Positions 1 through 5,317 of a DNA stretch of 5,637 nucleotides are shown piece by piece. The notes under the pieces were generated by a model. That model was given only the letters and a program-made list of their open reading frames with translations. It had not been told where the DNA came from and searched no databases. Made by a program: the position numbers and the translations under genes. Numbering within the stretch: position 1 is the first letter of the stretch; each line of letters begins with the position of its first letter. The stretch comes from Streptosporangiaceae bacterium (lineage in GTDB: Bacteria > Actinomycetota > Actinomycetes > Streptosporangiales > Streptosporangiaceae), in the NCBI GenBank assembly GCA_030045175.1, contig JASIBM010000078.1, positions 1 through 5,637 of the forward strand. Direction: 5' to 3'.

Positions 1-212
1 GGATAGCCGTGGTAGCCGAGGAACGACGGCTGCGCGCCCATCCGCCTGATCTCACGCGCCGCGATCGAGTCGAGCTCGGCGGTGCTGATGCCGGGCTCCA
101 CGGCGGCCGCCACCACGCGCAGCGTCCGCGCCACGACCAGCCCGGCCTCTCGCATCAGCGAGAGCTCGGCTGGCGTCTTGACCTCGATGGCAGATCCGCG
201 GCCGATCCGCAT
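1..212 (-). CDS. map: Methionine aminopeptidase type I, N-terminal part
   Basis: The first 70 codons plus two bases are present and the rest runs off the left edge; the full family length is about 255-285 residues. The protein starts MRIGRGSAIEVKTPAELSLM, continues with REAGLVVARTL and VEPGISTAELD, and reaches PSFLGYHGYP, the segment that precedes the catalytic core in bacterial type I enzymes. The metal-binding Asp, His and Glu residues lie outside the window. The enzyme removes the start methionine from nascent proteins when the second residue is small. The ATG at 212 is chosen because of GGGAGG 10 nt upstream; it adds about ten residues (MRIGRGSAIE) before the usual beginning near VKTPAE. 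Position after secY-adk is the classic arrangement. The family call is secure even though the gene is partial. Confidence 0.93.
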   Translation of the reverse strand, partial: MRIGRGSAIEVKTPAELSLMREAGLVVARTLRVVAAAVEPGISTAELDSIAAREIRRMGAQPSFLGYHGY

Positions 213-222
213 AGCGCTAGCG

Positions 223-228
223 CCTCCC
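223..228 (-). promoter_or_regulatory. Shine-Dalgarno site of map
   Basis: The minus strand reads GGGAGG, 10 nt before the ATG at 212-210. It supports this ATG as the map start. The spacer contains a perfect 10-bp palindrome, GCGCTAGCGC (214-223), which could pair and partly hide the site, but this may be chance. Confidence 0.6.
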
Positions 229-272
229 TTCAAACACACGTCCTCACCCCCGCCAGGCTGCACCGGACCCGA

Positions 273-285
273 GGTGGTCCCCACC
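273..285. repeat. Short hairpin in the adk-map spacer
   Basis: A perfect 5-bp stem with a 3-nt loop, GGTGG-TCC-CCACC on the plus strand. No U-run follows on the transcript, so it is not a terminator. Apart from this, the weak promoter candidate and the map ribosome binding site, the 122-nt spacer (213-334) shows nothing else I can support. Confidence 0.3.
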
Positions 286-308
286 AGATGAGGCAAAGAC
301 GTATGTTC

Positions 309-338
309 ACCGTACCCGCGATGCCCGCCAGCCGTCAG
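309..338 (-). promoter_or_regulatory. Weak promoter candidate before map
   Basis: On the minus strand TACGGT (309-314, a TAnnnT type -10) lies 18 bp from CTGACG (333-338), which matches TTGACA at four of six positions and overlaps the adk stop codon. A start near 302 would leave a leader of roughly 90 nt before map. Hexamers this loose are common by chance, so the call is tentative. Confidence 0.2.
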
Positions 339-988
339 CGCAGGAATCGCCGCAGGGCGATCAGGGCACGATCGGTGACGTCATCGACCGGGCCAGTGGC
401 ATCGATGCCGAGCAGCACTCCGTCGTCGGCGTAGTAGCTGATCAGCGGCTGGGTCTGCCGCTGGTAGACCTCAAGCCGGTGCCTGATCGTCTCTTCCCTG
501 TCATCGTCTCGCTGGAACAGCTCACCACCACACTCGTCGCAGGTGCCAGGCCGCGACGGCGGGTCAAACGCGACGTGCCAGACCCGTCCGCACTTGCGGC
601 AGGTCCGCCGGCCGGAGAGGCGCCTGATGACCTCATCATGATCGACCACGAGCTCAAGCACCAGGTCGAGTCGCATGCCCCAGTCGGCCAGGAGCTTCTT
701 CAGCGTCTCGGCCTGAGGCACGTTGCGCGGGAAGCCGTCGAGCAAGAAGCCGGCCTGGGCATCTTCTTCTTGCAGCCTGCTGGCCACCATCGCGATCGTG
801 ACCTCGTCGGGCACGAGGTCGCCGCGATCCATGAACGCCTTCGCCTGCCGCCCCAGCTCGGTACCACCGCTGACGTTGGACCTGAAGATGTCACCCGTCG
901 ATACCTTCGGGATCGCCAGGTGCGAAGCTATGAACTGGGCCTGCGTCCCCTTGCCTGCGCCGGGTGGCCCAACGAGGACGAGTCGCAC
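335..988 (-). CDS. adk: Adenylate kinase with zinc-type LID domain
   Basis: A 217-residue long-form adenylate kinase (ATP + AMP ⇌ 2 ADP), a soluble cytoplasmic enzyme. The P-loop GPPGAGKGT is at residues 7-15, the family signature FLLDGFPRNVPQ at 81-92, and AMP-site residues follow STGDIFR (30-36). The LID domain (about 123-165) has four cysteines, C130/C133 and C150/C153, arranged as CxxC…CxxC, the structural zinc site seen in many Gram-positive enzymes. The DDDREET and RLEVY blocks close the LID. The start is GTG, overlapping the secY TAG stop by one base (TAGTG); the only upstream purine stretch, GAGGG at 1001-1005, is 12 nt away, so translation is probably coupled to secY. A 122-nt spacer separates it from map. 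Confidence 0.98.
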   Translation of the reverse strand: MRLVLVGPPGAGKGTQAQFIASHLAIPKVSTGDIFRSNVSGGTELGRQAKAFMDRGDLVPDEVTIAMVASRLQEEDAQAGFLLDGFPRNVPQAETLKKLLADWGMRLDLVLELVVDHDEVIRRLSGRRTCRKCGRVWHVAFDPPSRPGTCDECGGELFQRDDDREETIRHRLEVYQRQTQPLISYYADDGVLLGIDATGPVDDVTDRALIALRRFLR

Positions 989-2304
989 TACCTGAGGAAG
1001 CCCTCGTAGTTGCGCTGCTGAAGCTGACTTTCGATCTGCTTGACCGTGTCCAGTCCCACCCCAACCATGATCAGGATGCTAGTGCCGCCGAGCGGGAACT
1101 GCTGGGTGGCCCCTACCAGCGCGATCGCGATCATCGGGATCAGCGCGACCACCCCCAGGTAAAACGATCCGGGCGCGGTGAGCCTGTTCAGCACGAACCG
1201 CAGGTAGCCAGCGGTGGGACCGCCTGGTCGGATGCCAGGTATGAAGCCACCGGATTTCTTCATGTCATCGGCGACTTCATCTGGATTGAAGGTAATCGAT
1301 ACATAGAAGTATGTGAAAAGGATAATAAGTATGAAAAAGCCGGCCATATAGTACGGCTGAACGCCCGTGGTGTTCGTATTGACCAGGTTCGTCTCGACCC
1401 ACACCGACCAGCCGCTCGTCGCGTTCTTCGGCCCGAACAACTGCGCGGCCAGCGCGGGAATGTAGAGCAGCGACGACGCGAAGATGACGGGGATGACCCC
1501 GGCCTGGTTCACCTTCAGCGGTATGTAGGTCGACGTGCCGCCGTACATCTTCCTGCCGACCATCCGCTTGGCATACTGCACGGGGATCCGGCGCTGAGCT
1601 TGCTCCATGAACGCCACTGCCCCGATGATCAGCACGCCGACGAACAACACGATCGTGAAGATGAACGTGCCCTTCTCCTGCCTGATCAGGTTCAGCTGGC
1701 CAGGGACCACGGCGATGACCTGGGTGAAGATCATCAGGGACATGCCGTTGCCGACGCCGCGGTCGGTGATGAGCTCGCCCAGCCACATGATCACCGCGGT
1801 GCCCGCCGTCAGGCAGATCACCATCGTGGTCAGCCTGAAGACCGACGTGTTCGGGATCAGCGGCTGCGAGCAGGAGGTGCCGAACAGGTTGCCGGACTGG
1901 ACCAGCGCGACGGTCGCGGTCGACTGCAAGATCGCCAGGCCCACGGTCAGGTACCTGGTGTACTGGGTGATCTTCGCCGTGCCGGACGGGCCCTCCTTGC
2001 GCAGCGCCTCGAGCCTGGGGATCACGACGGCGAGAAGCTGCAAGATGATGCTGGCCGTGATGTACGGCATGATGCCGAGCGCGAAGACCGTCAGCTTCAG
2101 CAGCGCGCCGCCGCTGAGCAGGTTGACCAGTCCGAGGATGCCGGCTTTCGCCCCGGATCCAACGCATGCCTTGACGGCGCTCTCCGATACCCCAGGGGTG
2201 GGCAGCGTGGCGCCGAGCCGGAAGATCGCGATGATAAACAGCGTGAAAAGAAGCTTCTTACGCAGGTCCGGCGTACGGAACGCCTGATAGAACGCGGTCA
2301 GCAT
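988..2304 (-). CDS. secY: Preprotein translocase subunit SecY
   Basis: A 438-residue, ten-span inner-membrane protein, the normal length for SecY, the pore of the SecYEG channel that passes unfolded preproteins outward and membrane proteins sideways. It begins MLTAFYQAFRTPDLRKKLLF, the usual actinobacterial start. TM1 is about residues 17-36; the plug/TM2 region holds NLLSGGALLK (61-70) and FALGIMPYITASIILQLL (74-91). Further spans lie near 116-137, 154-177, 187-204, 215-236, 266-290, 318-338, 380-400 and 406-422. The cytoplasmic loop after TM8 has FNPDEVADDMKKSGGFIPG (339-357) and the key arginine R359 in IRPGG, needed for SecA or ribosome contact. The ATG has only a modest AGGA 6 nt upstream, and an upstream mini-ORF overlaps the start. 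Codons for about residues 323-343 are strikingly A+T rich compared with the rest. The TAG stop shares its G with the adk start. Confidence 0.98.
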   Translation of the reverse strand: MLTAFYQAFRTPDLRKKLLFTLFIIAIFRLGATLPTPGVSESAVKACVGSGAKAGILGLVNLLSGGALLKLTVFALGIMPYITASIILQLLAVVIPRLEALRKEGPSGTAKITQYTRYLTVGLAILQSTATVALVQSGNLFGTSCSQPLIPNTSVFRLTTMVICLTAGTAVIMWLGELITDRGVGNGMSLMIFTQVIAVVPGQLNLIRQEKGTFIFTIVLFVGVLIIGAVAFMEQAQRRIPVQYAKRMVGRKMYGGTSTYIPLKVNQAGVIPVIFASSLLYIPALAAQLFGPKNATSGWSVWVETNLVNTNTTGVQPYYMAGFFILIILFTYFYVSITFNPDEVADDMKKSGGFIPGIRPGGPTAGYLRFVLNRLTAPGSFYLGVVALIPMIAIALVGATQQFPLGGTSILIMVGVGLDTVKQIESQLQQRNYEGFLR

Positions 2305-2336
2305 GCGCCGTCCTGAGGTCGAAGGGTCAACGTCAT
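2298..2336 (-). CDS. Possible 12-codon leader ORF overlapping the secY start
   Basis: A short open frame reads MTLTLRPQDGAC and then TGA. Its ATG at 2336 has a good Shine-Dalgarno sequence, AGGAG (2343-2347, part of GAGGAG), 6 nt upstream, better than that of secY itself. The secY ATG (2304-2302) lies inside the last two sense codons (GCA TGC), and the stop codon follows in the +1-shifted frame, so ribosomes finishing this peptide would end within 7 nt of the secY start. This looks like a translational coupling arrangement. The peptide has no run of a single amino acid, so it is not an obvious attenuation peptide. No homologue is known to me, and the short length means chance is possible. Confidence 0.4.
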   Translation of the reverse strand: MTLTLRPQDGAC

Positions 2337-2362
2337 ATGCCGCTCCTCATCGCTCGCGGCCT

Positions 2363-2390
2363 GCCCGGGTACCCGAGCCGCCACGTGGCG
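2363..2390 (-). repeat. Two abutting hairpins in the secY leader
   Basis: Two symmetric elements touch end to end. At 2379-2390 there is a perfect 12-bp palindrome CGCCACGTGGCG. At 2363-2378 the transcript reads GCTCGG-GTAC-CCGGGC, a 6-bp stem that includes one U·G wobble pair; at DNA level this is one mismatch around the perfect CGGGTACCCG. Both have 4-nt loops as RNA. They sit between the predicted transcription start and the ribosome binding site of the leader ORF. They could be a protein-binding operator or an mRNA structure. Confidence 0.45.
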
Positions 2391-2410
2391 CGGGGCGACA
2401 CGCACGCCGA

Positions 2411-2439
2411 AGTCTAACGTGCCTGGCAGACTCCGGCAG
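2411..2439 (-). promoter_or_regulatory. Candidate promoter for secY-adk-map
   Basis: On the minus strand a -10-like hexamer TAGACT (2411-2416) fits the actinobacterial TAnnnT pattern. It lies 17 bp from a weak -35-like CTGCCG (2434-2439), which matches TTGACA at three of six positions. The predicted transcript would start near 2404 and have a leader of about 100 nt before secY. A separate promoter would explain the long gap in an otherwise tightly packed operon, but the -35 is poor and there is no experimental support. Confidence 0.3.
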
Positions 2440-2468
2440 CCTGCCTGAATGGTACCCGCGCCAGCCAA

Positions 2469-2483
2469 GGCGGGCGGCCCGCC
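2469..2483. repeat. GC-rich inverted repeat after rplO
   Basis: A perfect 7+1+7 inverted repeat, GGCGGGC-G-GCCCGCC, starts 48 nt past the rplO stop codon. As RNA it would form a 5-6 bp stem. On the transcript it is followed by TTGG, not a U-run, so it is at best a weak attenuator or a chance product of G+C-rich DNA. Confidence 0.35.
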
Positions 2484-2530
2484 AGAACGAGCCTGCTCGC
2501 GCTGCCGCGGCGGCGGGGGGCGCATGGCGG

Positions 2531-3073
2531 TCAGAGCTTCGTTGCCGTGCCGCCGGCCGATGTGATCTTCTCGATCGCGGTGGCCGAGAAGGCGTGCGCG
2601 GTCACCCGCAGGCCGCCGACAGCCTCGCCGGAGCCGAGGATCTTGACCAGGTCGCCGCGCCTGACGGCGCCGCGGGCGGCCAGGTCTTCGGGCGTCACGT
2701 CGCCCCCGGCGGGATAGAGCGCGGCCAGCCGGTCCAGGTTGACCACTTGATAGGTGACCTTGAACCGGGCGTTGGAGAAGCCCTTCAGCTTAGGCAGCCG
2801 CCGGTGCAGCGGCATCTGGCCGCCCTCGAACGCGGGCGAGACGCTGGTCCTGGCCTTGCTGCCCTTGGTGCCCCGGCCCGCGGTCTTGCCCTTCGAGCCC
2901 TCACCGCGGCCCACCCTGGTCCTGGGCCGGTGCGCGCCTGGCGCCGGGCGGAGATGGTGGACCTTCAGGCCGGCCTTGCCGCCCGTCACCTGACCGCCGG
3001 ACGCGGGCTGTGCGTCGGCGTTCGCGGGCTCGGCGATCGAGGCCCGGTCGTCCGCCGCCTTAGTGCTGGCCAT
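2531..3073 (-). CDS. rplO: 50S ribosomal protein L15 (uL15) with N-terminal extension
   Basis: A 180-residue protein; typical actinobacterial L15 is about 145-155. The recognisable core starts at residue 36 (LKVHHLRPAPGA) and continues with TRVGRGEGSKGKTAGRGTKG (52-71), FEGGQMPLHRRLPKLKGF (82-99) and the C-terminal family signature region VKILGSGEAVGGLRVTAHAF (143-162). L15 is an internal 50S protein needed for late large-subunit assembly. Residues 1-35 are Ala/Asp/Gly/Pro rich and have no counterpart in the usual L15. The ATG at 3073 is chosen because AGGAGG lies 9 nt upstream; a GTG at codon 29 is the alternative start. The gene overlaps rpmD by 14 nt and is followed by a 226-nt spacer before secY. 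Confidence 0.95.
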   Translation of the reverse strand: MASTKAADDRASIAEPANADAQPASGGQVTGGKAGLKVHHLRPAPGAHRPRTRVGRGEGSKGKTAGRGTKGSKARTSVSPAFEGGQMPLHRRLPKLKGFSNARFKVTYQVVNLDRLAALYPAGGDVTPEDLAARGAVRRGDLVKILGSGEAVGGLRVTAHAFSATAIEKITSAGGTATKL

Positions 3074-3257
3074 CGGGGGCCACCTCCTCCACGGTGACCA
3101 GATGGCGCACCGTCATGATCATGCCACGGATCTCCGGGCGGTCCGCCTTGAGGACGGTGTCGCCGATCCTGTGCAGCCCGAGCGAGCGCAGCGAGTCACG
3201 CTGCGCGCGCGTGCCGCCGATCTTCGACTTGGTCTGGGTTACCTTGAGCTCTGCCAT
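3060..3257 (-). CDS. rpmD: 50S ribosomal protein L30 (uL30)
   Basis: A 65-residue basic protein, slightly longer than the usual ~60. It has the L30 pattern: MAELKVTQTKSKIGGT, the internal LRSLGLHRIGDTVLKADRPEIRG split by conserved Gly and Arg positions, and a short β-strand ending VRHLVTVEE. L30 is a small peripheral 50S protein bound to domain II of 23S rRNA; several bacterial lineages lack it, so its presence here is informative. Its ATG is 2 nt after the rpsE stop, with AGGAG at 3265-3269 (inside rpsE) 7 nt upstream. Its 3' end overlaps the first five codons of rplO by 14 nt, and its codons for VEEV double as the rplO Shine-Dalgarno sequence. Confidence 0.96.
   Translation of the reverse strand: MAELKVTQTKSKIGGTRAQRDSLRSLGLHRIGDTVLKADRPEIRGMIMTVRHLVTVEEVAPDGQH
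3083..3088 (-). promoter_or_regulatory. Strong Shine-Dalgarno site of rplO, inside rpmD
   Basis: The minus strand reads GGAGGAGG, with the AGGAGG core 9 nt before the ATG at 3073-3071. This is the best ribosome binding site in the window and argues that rplO really begins at 3073, which gives L15 its unusual N-terminal extension. The in-frame GTG at 2989-2987, which would yield a normal-length L15, has no comparable site. Confidence 0.75.
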
Positions 3258-3259
3258 TT

Positions 3260-3895
3260 CTAGGCTCCTGCCACGGGGCCAGGCTCGGGGGCGCTGGCAG
3301 CGGCGGCCCTCGCCCGCAGCATCGCCGCCGGGGCGACGTGCTCGAGCGGCAGGCCGCGCCTTGCGGCGATCTCCTCGGGCCTGGACAGGCTCTTCAGCGC
3401 GGCGACCGTCGCGTGCACCACGTTGATCGGATTGGACGAGCCAAGCGATCGCGACAGCACGTCATGGACCCCGGCGCACTCAAGCACGGCGCGAACCGGA
3501 CCGCCAGCTATGACCCCGGTGCCAGGACTGGCCGGCTTGAGCAGCACCACGCCGGCCGTGTCCTCGCCCTGGACGACGTGCGGGATGGTCCCGCCGATCC
3601 TCGGCACCTTGAAGAAGGACTTCTTGGCCGCCTCGACGCCCTTCGCGATCGCGGCCGGCACCTCCTTGGCCTTGCCATAGCCGACGCCGACCATGCCGTT
3701 GCCATCGCCGACGACCACGAGCGCCGTGAAGCTAAACCGGCGGCCGCCCTGGACGACCTTGGCCACCCGGTTGATGGTGACCACGCGTTCGAGGTAGGCG
3801 GTGCCCTTCTCGGCCGTACCACCACGACGGTCATCGCGGCGCTCCCGCCGCTCGCCGCCGCCGGCCCCGGCGCCGCGCCGCGCAGTTGCTGCCAT
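3260..3895 (-). CDS. rpsE: 30S ribosomal protein S5 (uS5)
   Basis: With the ATG at 3895 the protein has 211 residues, close to the actinobacterial norm of about 200. A low-complexity basic, Gly-rich leader (residues 1-30) precedes the double-stranded-RNA-binding domain (about 34-105, including FSFTALVVVGDGNGMVGVGY at 54-73) and the C-terminal domain (ASPGTGVIAGGPVRAVLECA at 122-141, then SNPINVVHATVAALK). The tail is Ala/Pro rich. S5 sits at the neck of the 30S subunit, helps mRNA unwinding and decoding fidelity, and its loop at about residues 43-53 lines the spectinomycin site. In that loop this protein has VVQGGRR, with Gln49 where Lys is usual in the S5 proteins I can recall. The gene follows rplR after 43 nt and its last codons hold the rpmD ribosome binding site. 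Confidence 0.97.
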   Translation of the reverse strand: MAATARRGAGAGGGERRERRDDRRGGTAEKGTAYLERVVTINRVAKVVQGGRRFSFTALVVVGDGNGMVGVGYGKAKEVPAAIAKGVEAAKKSFFKVPRIGGTIPHVVQGEDTAGVVLLKPASPGTGVIAGGPVRAVLECAGVHDVLSRSLGSSNPINVVHATVAALKSLSRPEEIAARRGLPLEHVAPAAMLRARAAAASAPEPGPVAGA

Positions 3896-3902
3896 CAGAA
3901 TG

Positions 3903-3907
3903 TCCTC
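3903..3907 (-). promoter_or_regulatory. Shine-Dalgarno site of rpsE
   Basis: The minus strand reads GAGGA with a 7-nt spacer to the ATG at 3895-3893. It decides the start of rpsE: the open frame runs further upstream to 4033, but that extension overlaps the end of rplR by 95 nt and encodes no S5-like sequence. Confidence 0.65.
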
Positions 3908-3938
3908 ATCTCTGTACTGTCGGTCAACACCCGCGCGG

Positions 3939-4337
3939 TCATAGCGCCAGCCCGCCTTCCCTGGCGCCGTCGGCGAGCGCCGCGATCCTGCCGTGGTAGG
4001 CGTTGCCACCGCGGTCGAGCACCGCCGCGGCAATGCCTGCCTCGAGCGCCCGCTGCGCGAGCAGCGCGCCTACCTGGCGCGCCTTCGTCTTCTTGTCGCC
4101 GCTTGCCTCGCGCACGACCGCTTCCAAGGTGGACGCGGAGGCCAGCGTGTGCCCGGCCACGTCGTCGATGAGCTGGGCGAAGATGTTCCGCGACGAGCGC
4201 GTGACCGCGAGCCTCGGCCGAGCCGGGCTGCCGGCGATCTTCTTGCGCACCCGCAGGTGACGGCGGGTGCGCGAAGCTGCCCGCGCCGAAGTGCGGCTCC
4301 TGGTGCGCACGTGCGCAGTGGTCCTGGTGCCAGCCAT
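3939..4337 (-). CDS. rplR: 50S ribosomal protein L18 (uL18)
   Basis: A 132-residue protein with the L18 core: RPRLAVTRSSRNIFAQLIDD at residues 40-59, GHTLASAST at 62-70 and DRGGNAYHGRIAALAD at 108-123. L18 binds 5S rRNA together with L5 and anchors it to the 50S subunit. The first ~25 residues are rich in Arg, Ser, Thr and Ala and differ from the usual actinobacterial beginning; the familiar part starts at about RRHLRVRKKIAGSP (residues 25-38). The ATG at 4337 lies 4 nt after the rplF stop and no clear Shine-Dalgarno sequence is visible upstream, so translation may depend on coupling to rplF. The identity is firm; the exact start is a little less so. Confidence 0.95.
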   Translation of the reverse strand: MAGTRTTAHVRTRSRTSARAASRTRRHLRVRKKIAGSPARPRLAVTRSSRNIFAQLIDDVAGHTLASASTLEAVVREASGDKKTKARQVGALLAQRALEAGIAAAVLDRGGNAYHGRIAALADGAREGGLAL

Positions 4338-4341
4338 GGGT

Positions 4342-4878
4342 CTACTTACCAGCCTTCCCGGCCTTGCGGCGGATCTGCTCGCCGGCGTATCGCACGCCCT
4401 TGCCCTTGTATGGATCGGGCTTGCGTAGCTTGCGTATGTTGGCCGCGACCTCGCCCACTTGCTGCTTGTCTATGCCCTCGACTACGAACCTGGTGGGTGT
4501 CTCCACCCGGAAGGCAATCCCCTTCGGCGGGCTGACAAGCACCGGATGACTGTAGCCAAGCGCGAACTCCAGGTCGGCGCCCTTGGCCTGGACGCGGTAC
4601 CCCACCCCGACGATCTCCAAGGTCTTGGCGTAGCCGGCCGTCACGCCGGTCACCATGTTGGCGATCAGCGAGCGAGAGAGCCCGTGCAGCGCCCGGATCT
4701 CACCCTCGTCGCTCGGCCGGGTCACCGTGATGACGCCGTCGGCGTGCTTTACCTCGATCGGCACGGCGACCTCAAGGCGCAAGGTGCCCTTGGGCCCGGT
4801 CACGGTGACGTCGCGGCCGTCGATGGTGACGCTGACGCCGGCCGGCACGACGACCGGCGCCCTTCCGATTCGTGACAT
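4342..4878 (-). CDS. rplF: 50S ribosomal protein L6 (uL6)
   Basis: A 178-residue protein, normal for bacterial L6. It starts MSRIGRAPVVVPAGV, contains the GVGYRVQAKG block at residues 91-100, and carries the L6 signature PDPYKGKGV at residues 154-162, followed by a basic lysine-rich tail. L6 has two similar domains and sits at the base of the L7/L12 stalk near the sarcin-ricin loop, where translation factors bind. The start ATG at 4878 has GGGGAG (minus strand of 4886-4891) 7 nt upstream, overlapping the rpsH TAG stop, so rpsH and rplF are probably translationally coupled. The next gene, rplR, begins 4 nt after its stop. Confidence 0.98.
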   Translation of the reverse strand: MSRIGRAPVVVPAGVSVTIDGRDVTVTGPKGTLRLEVAVPIEVKHADGVITVTRPSDEGEIRALHGLSRSLIANMVTGVTAGYAKTLEIVGVGYRVQAKGADLEFALGYSHPVLVSPPKGIAFRVETPTRFVVEGIDKQQVGEVAANIRKLRKPDPYKGKGVRYAGEQIRRKAGKAGK

Positions 4879-4890
4879 CGCCCCGCTCCC

Positions 4891-5289
4891 CTACCAGACC
4901 CAGGCGAGGACTTCCCCGCCCACGCCCTGCTTCTTGGCCTGCTTGTCGGTCATCAGGCCAGCCGACGTCGAGATGATCGCGACGCCGAGCCCGCCGAGCA
5001 CCTTGGGCAGGTTGTCCTTGCGGGCGTACACCCGCAGGCCCGGCTTGGAGATCCGCTTGATGCCCGCGATCGAGCGCTCTCTCGACGGGCCGTACTTCAG
5101 CACTACCACCAGGTGCTTGCCGACCTCCGCGTCCTCGACGCGCCAGCTGGCGATGTAGCCCTCCTGCTGGAGTATCTCGGCGATGTGCACCTTGATCTTG
5201 GAGTGCGGCATGGTCACCGTGTCGTGGTATGCCGAATTAGCGTTGCGCAGACGGGTCAGCATGTCCGCGACCGGGTCGGTCATTGTCAT
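4891..5289 (-). CDS. rpsH: 30S ribosomal protein S8 (uS8)
   Basis: A 132-residue protein, the usual actinobacterial length. It begins MTMTDPVADMLTRLRNANSA and ends VGGEVLAWVW. The S8 family signature lies near residues 107-125 (ISTSAGLMTDKQAKK). S8 is a primary binder of the central domain of 16S rRNA (helix 21) and nucleates platform assembly. In Escherichia coli S8 also represses the spc operon by binding its own mRNA near rplE; whether that holds in actinobacteria is not shown here. The gene is preceded by the 116-nt structured spacer and followed after 12 nt by rplF. Nothing looks truncated or unusual. Confidence 0.98.
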   Translation of the reverse strand: MTMTDPVADMLTRLRNANSAYHDTVTMPHSKIKVHIAEILQQEGYIASWRVEDAEVGKHLVVVLKYGPSRERSIAGIKRISKPGLRVYARKDNLPKVLGGLGVAIISTSAGLMTDKQAKKQGVGGEVLAWVW

Positions 5290-5300
5290 GGCCTAGTGGC

Positions 5301-5306
5301 CCTCCT
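5301..5306 (-). promoter_or_regulatory. Shine-Dalgarno site of rpsH
   Basis: The minus strand carries AGGAGG 11 nt before the ATG at 5289-5287 and 17 nt before a second in-frame ATG at 5283-5281. The spacing favours the first ATG, giving the MTMTDP start that is usual in actinobacterial S8. Confidence 0.75.
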
Positions 5307-5317
5307 CGCCGTGGTTT

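Noticed and set aside
1277..2167. 296-codon minus-strand frame inside secY in another phase
   Set aside because: It overlaps the certain secY frame completely and encodes Arg/His/Gly-rich sequence without family resemblance. The frame ends exactly at the AT-rich pocket, where stop codons become more likely.
964..2316. 450-codon open frame on the plus strand opposite secY
   Set aside because: It mirrors secY on the other strand. The translation is Asp/Arg/His/Gln-rich low-complexity sequence typical of antisense frames in high-GC genes, with no recognisable domain.
2449..2454. TACCAT as a second -10 element upstream of secY
   Set aside because: It fits TAnnnT, but no TTGAC-like hexamer lies 16-19 bp upstream; the region there is plain GC-rich sequence.
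2298..2525. 75-codon minus-strand frame spanning the rplO-secY spacer
   Set aside because: Its upstream part is Pro/Arg/Gly-rich low-complexity sequence with no ribosome binding site at the distal ATG. Only its last 12 codons, which have their own strong binding site, are kept as a possible leader ORF.
3896..4033. Upstream extension of the rpsE frame to an ATG at 4033
   Set aside because: It would overlap the end of rplR by 95 nt, adds 46 residues with no S5 similarity, and the ATG at 3895 has a properly spaced GAGGA.
3338..4171. 277-codon plus-strand frame opposite rpsE and rplR
   Set aside because: Antisense shadow of two certain ribosomal-protein genes, with Arg/Ala/Pro-rich composition and no domain.
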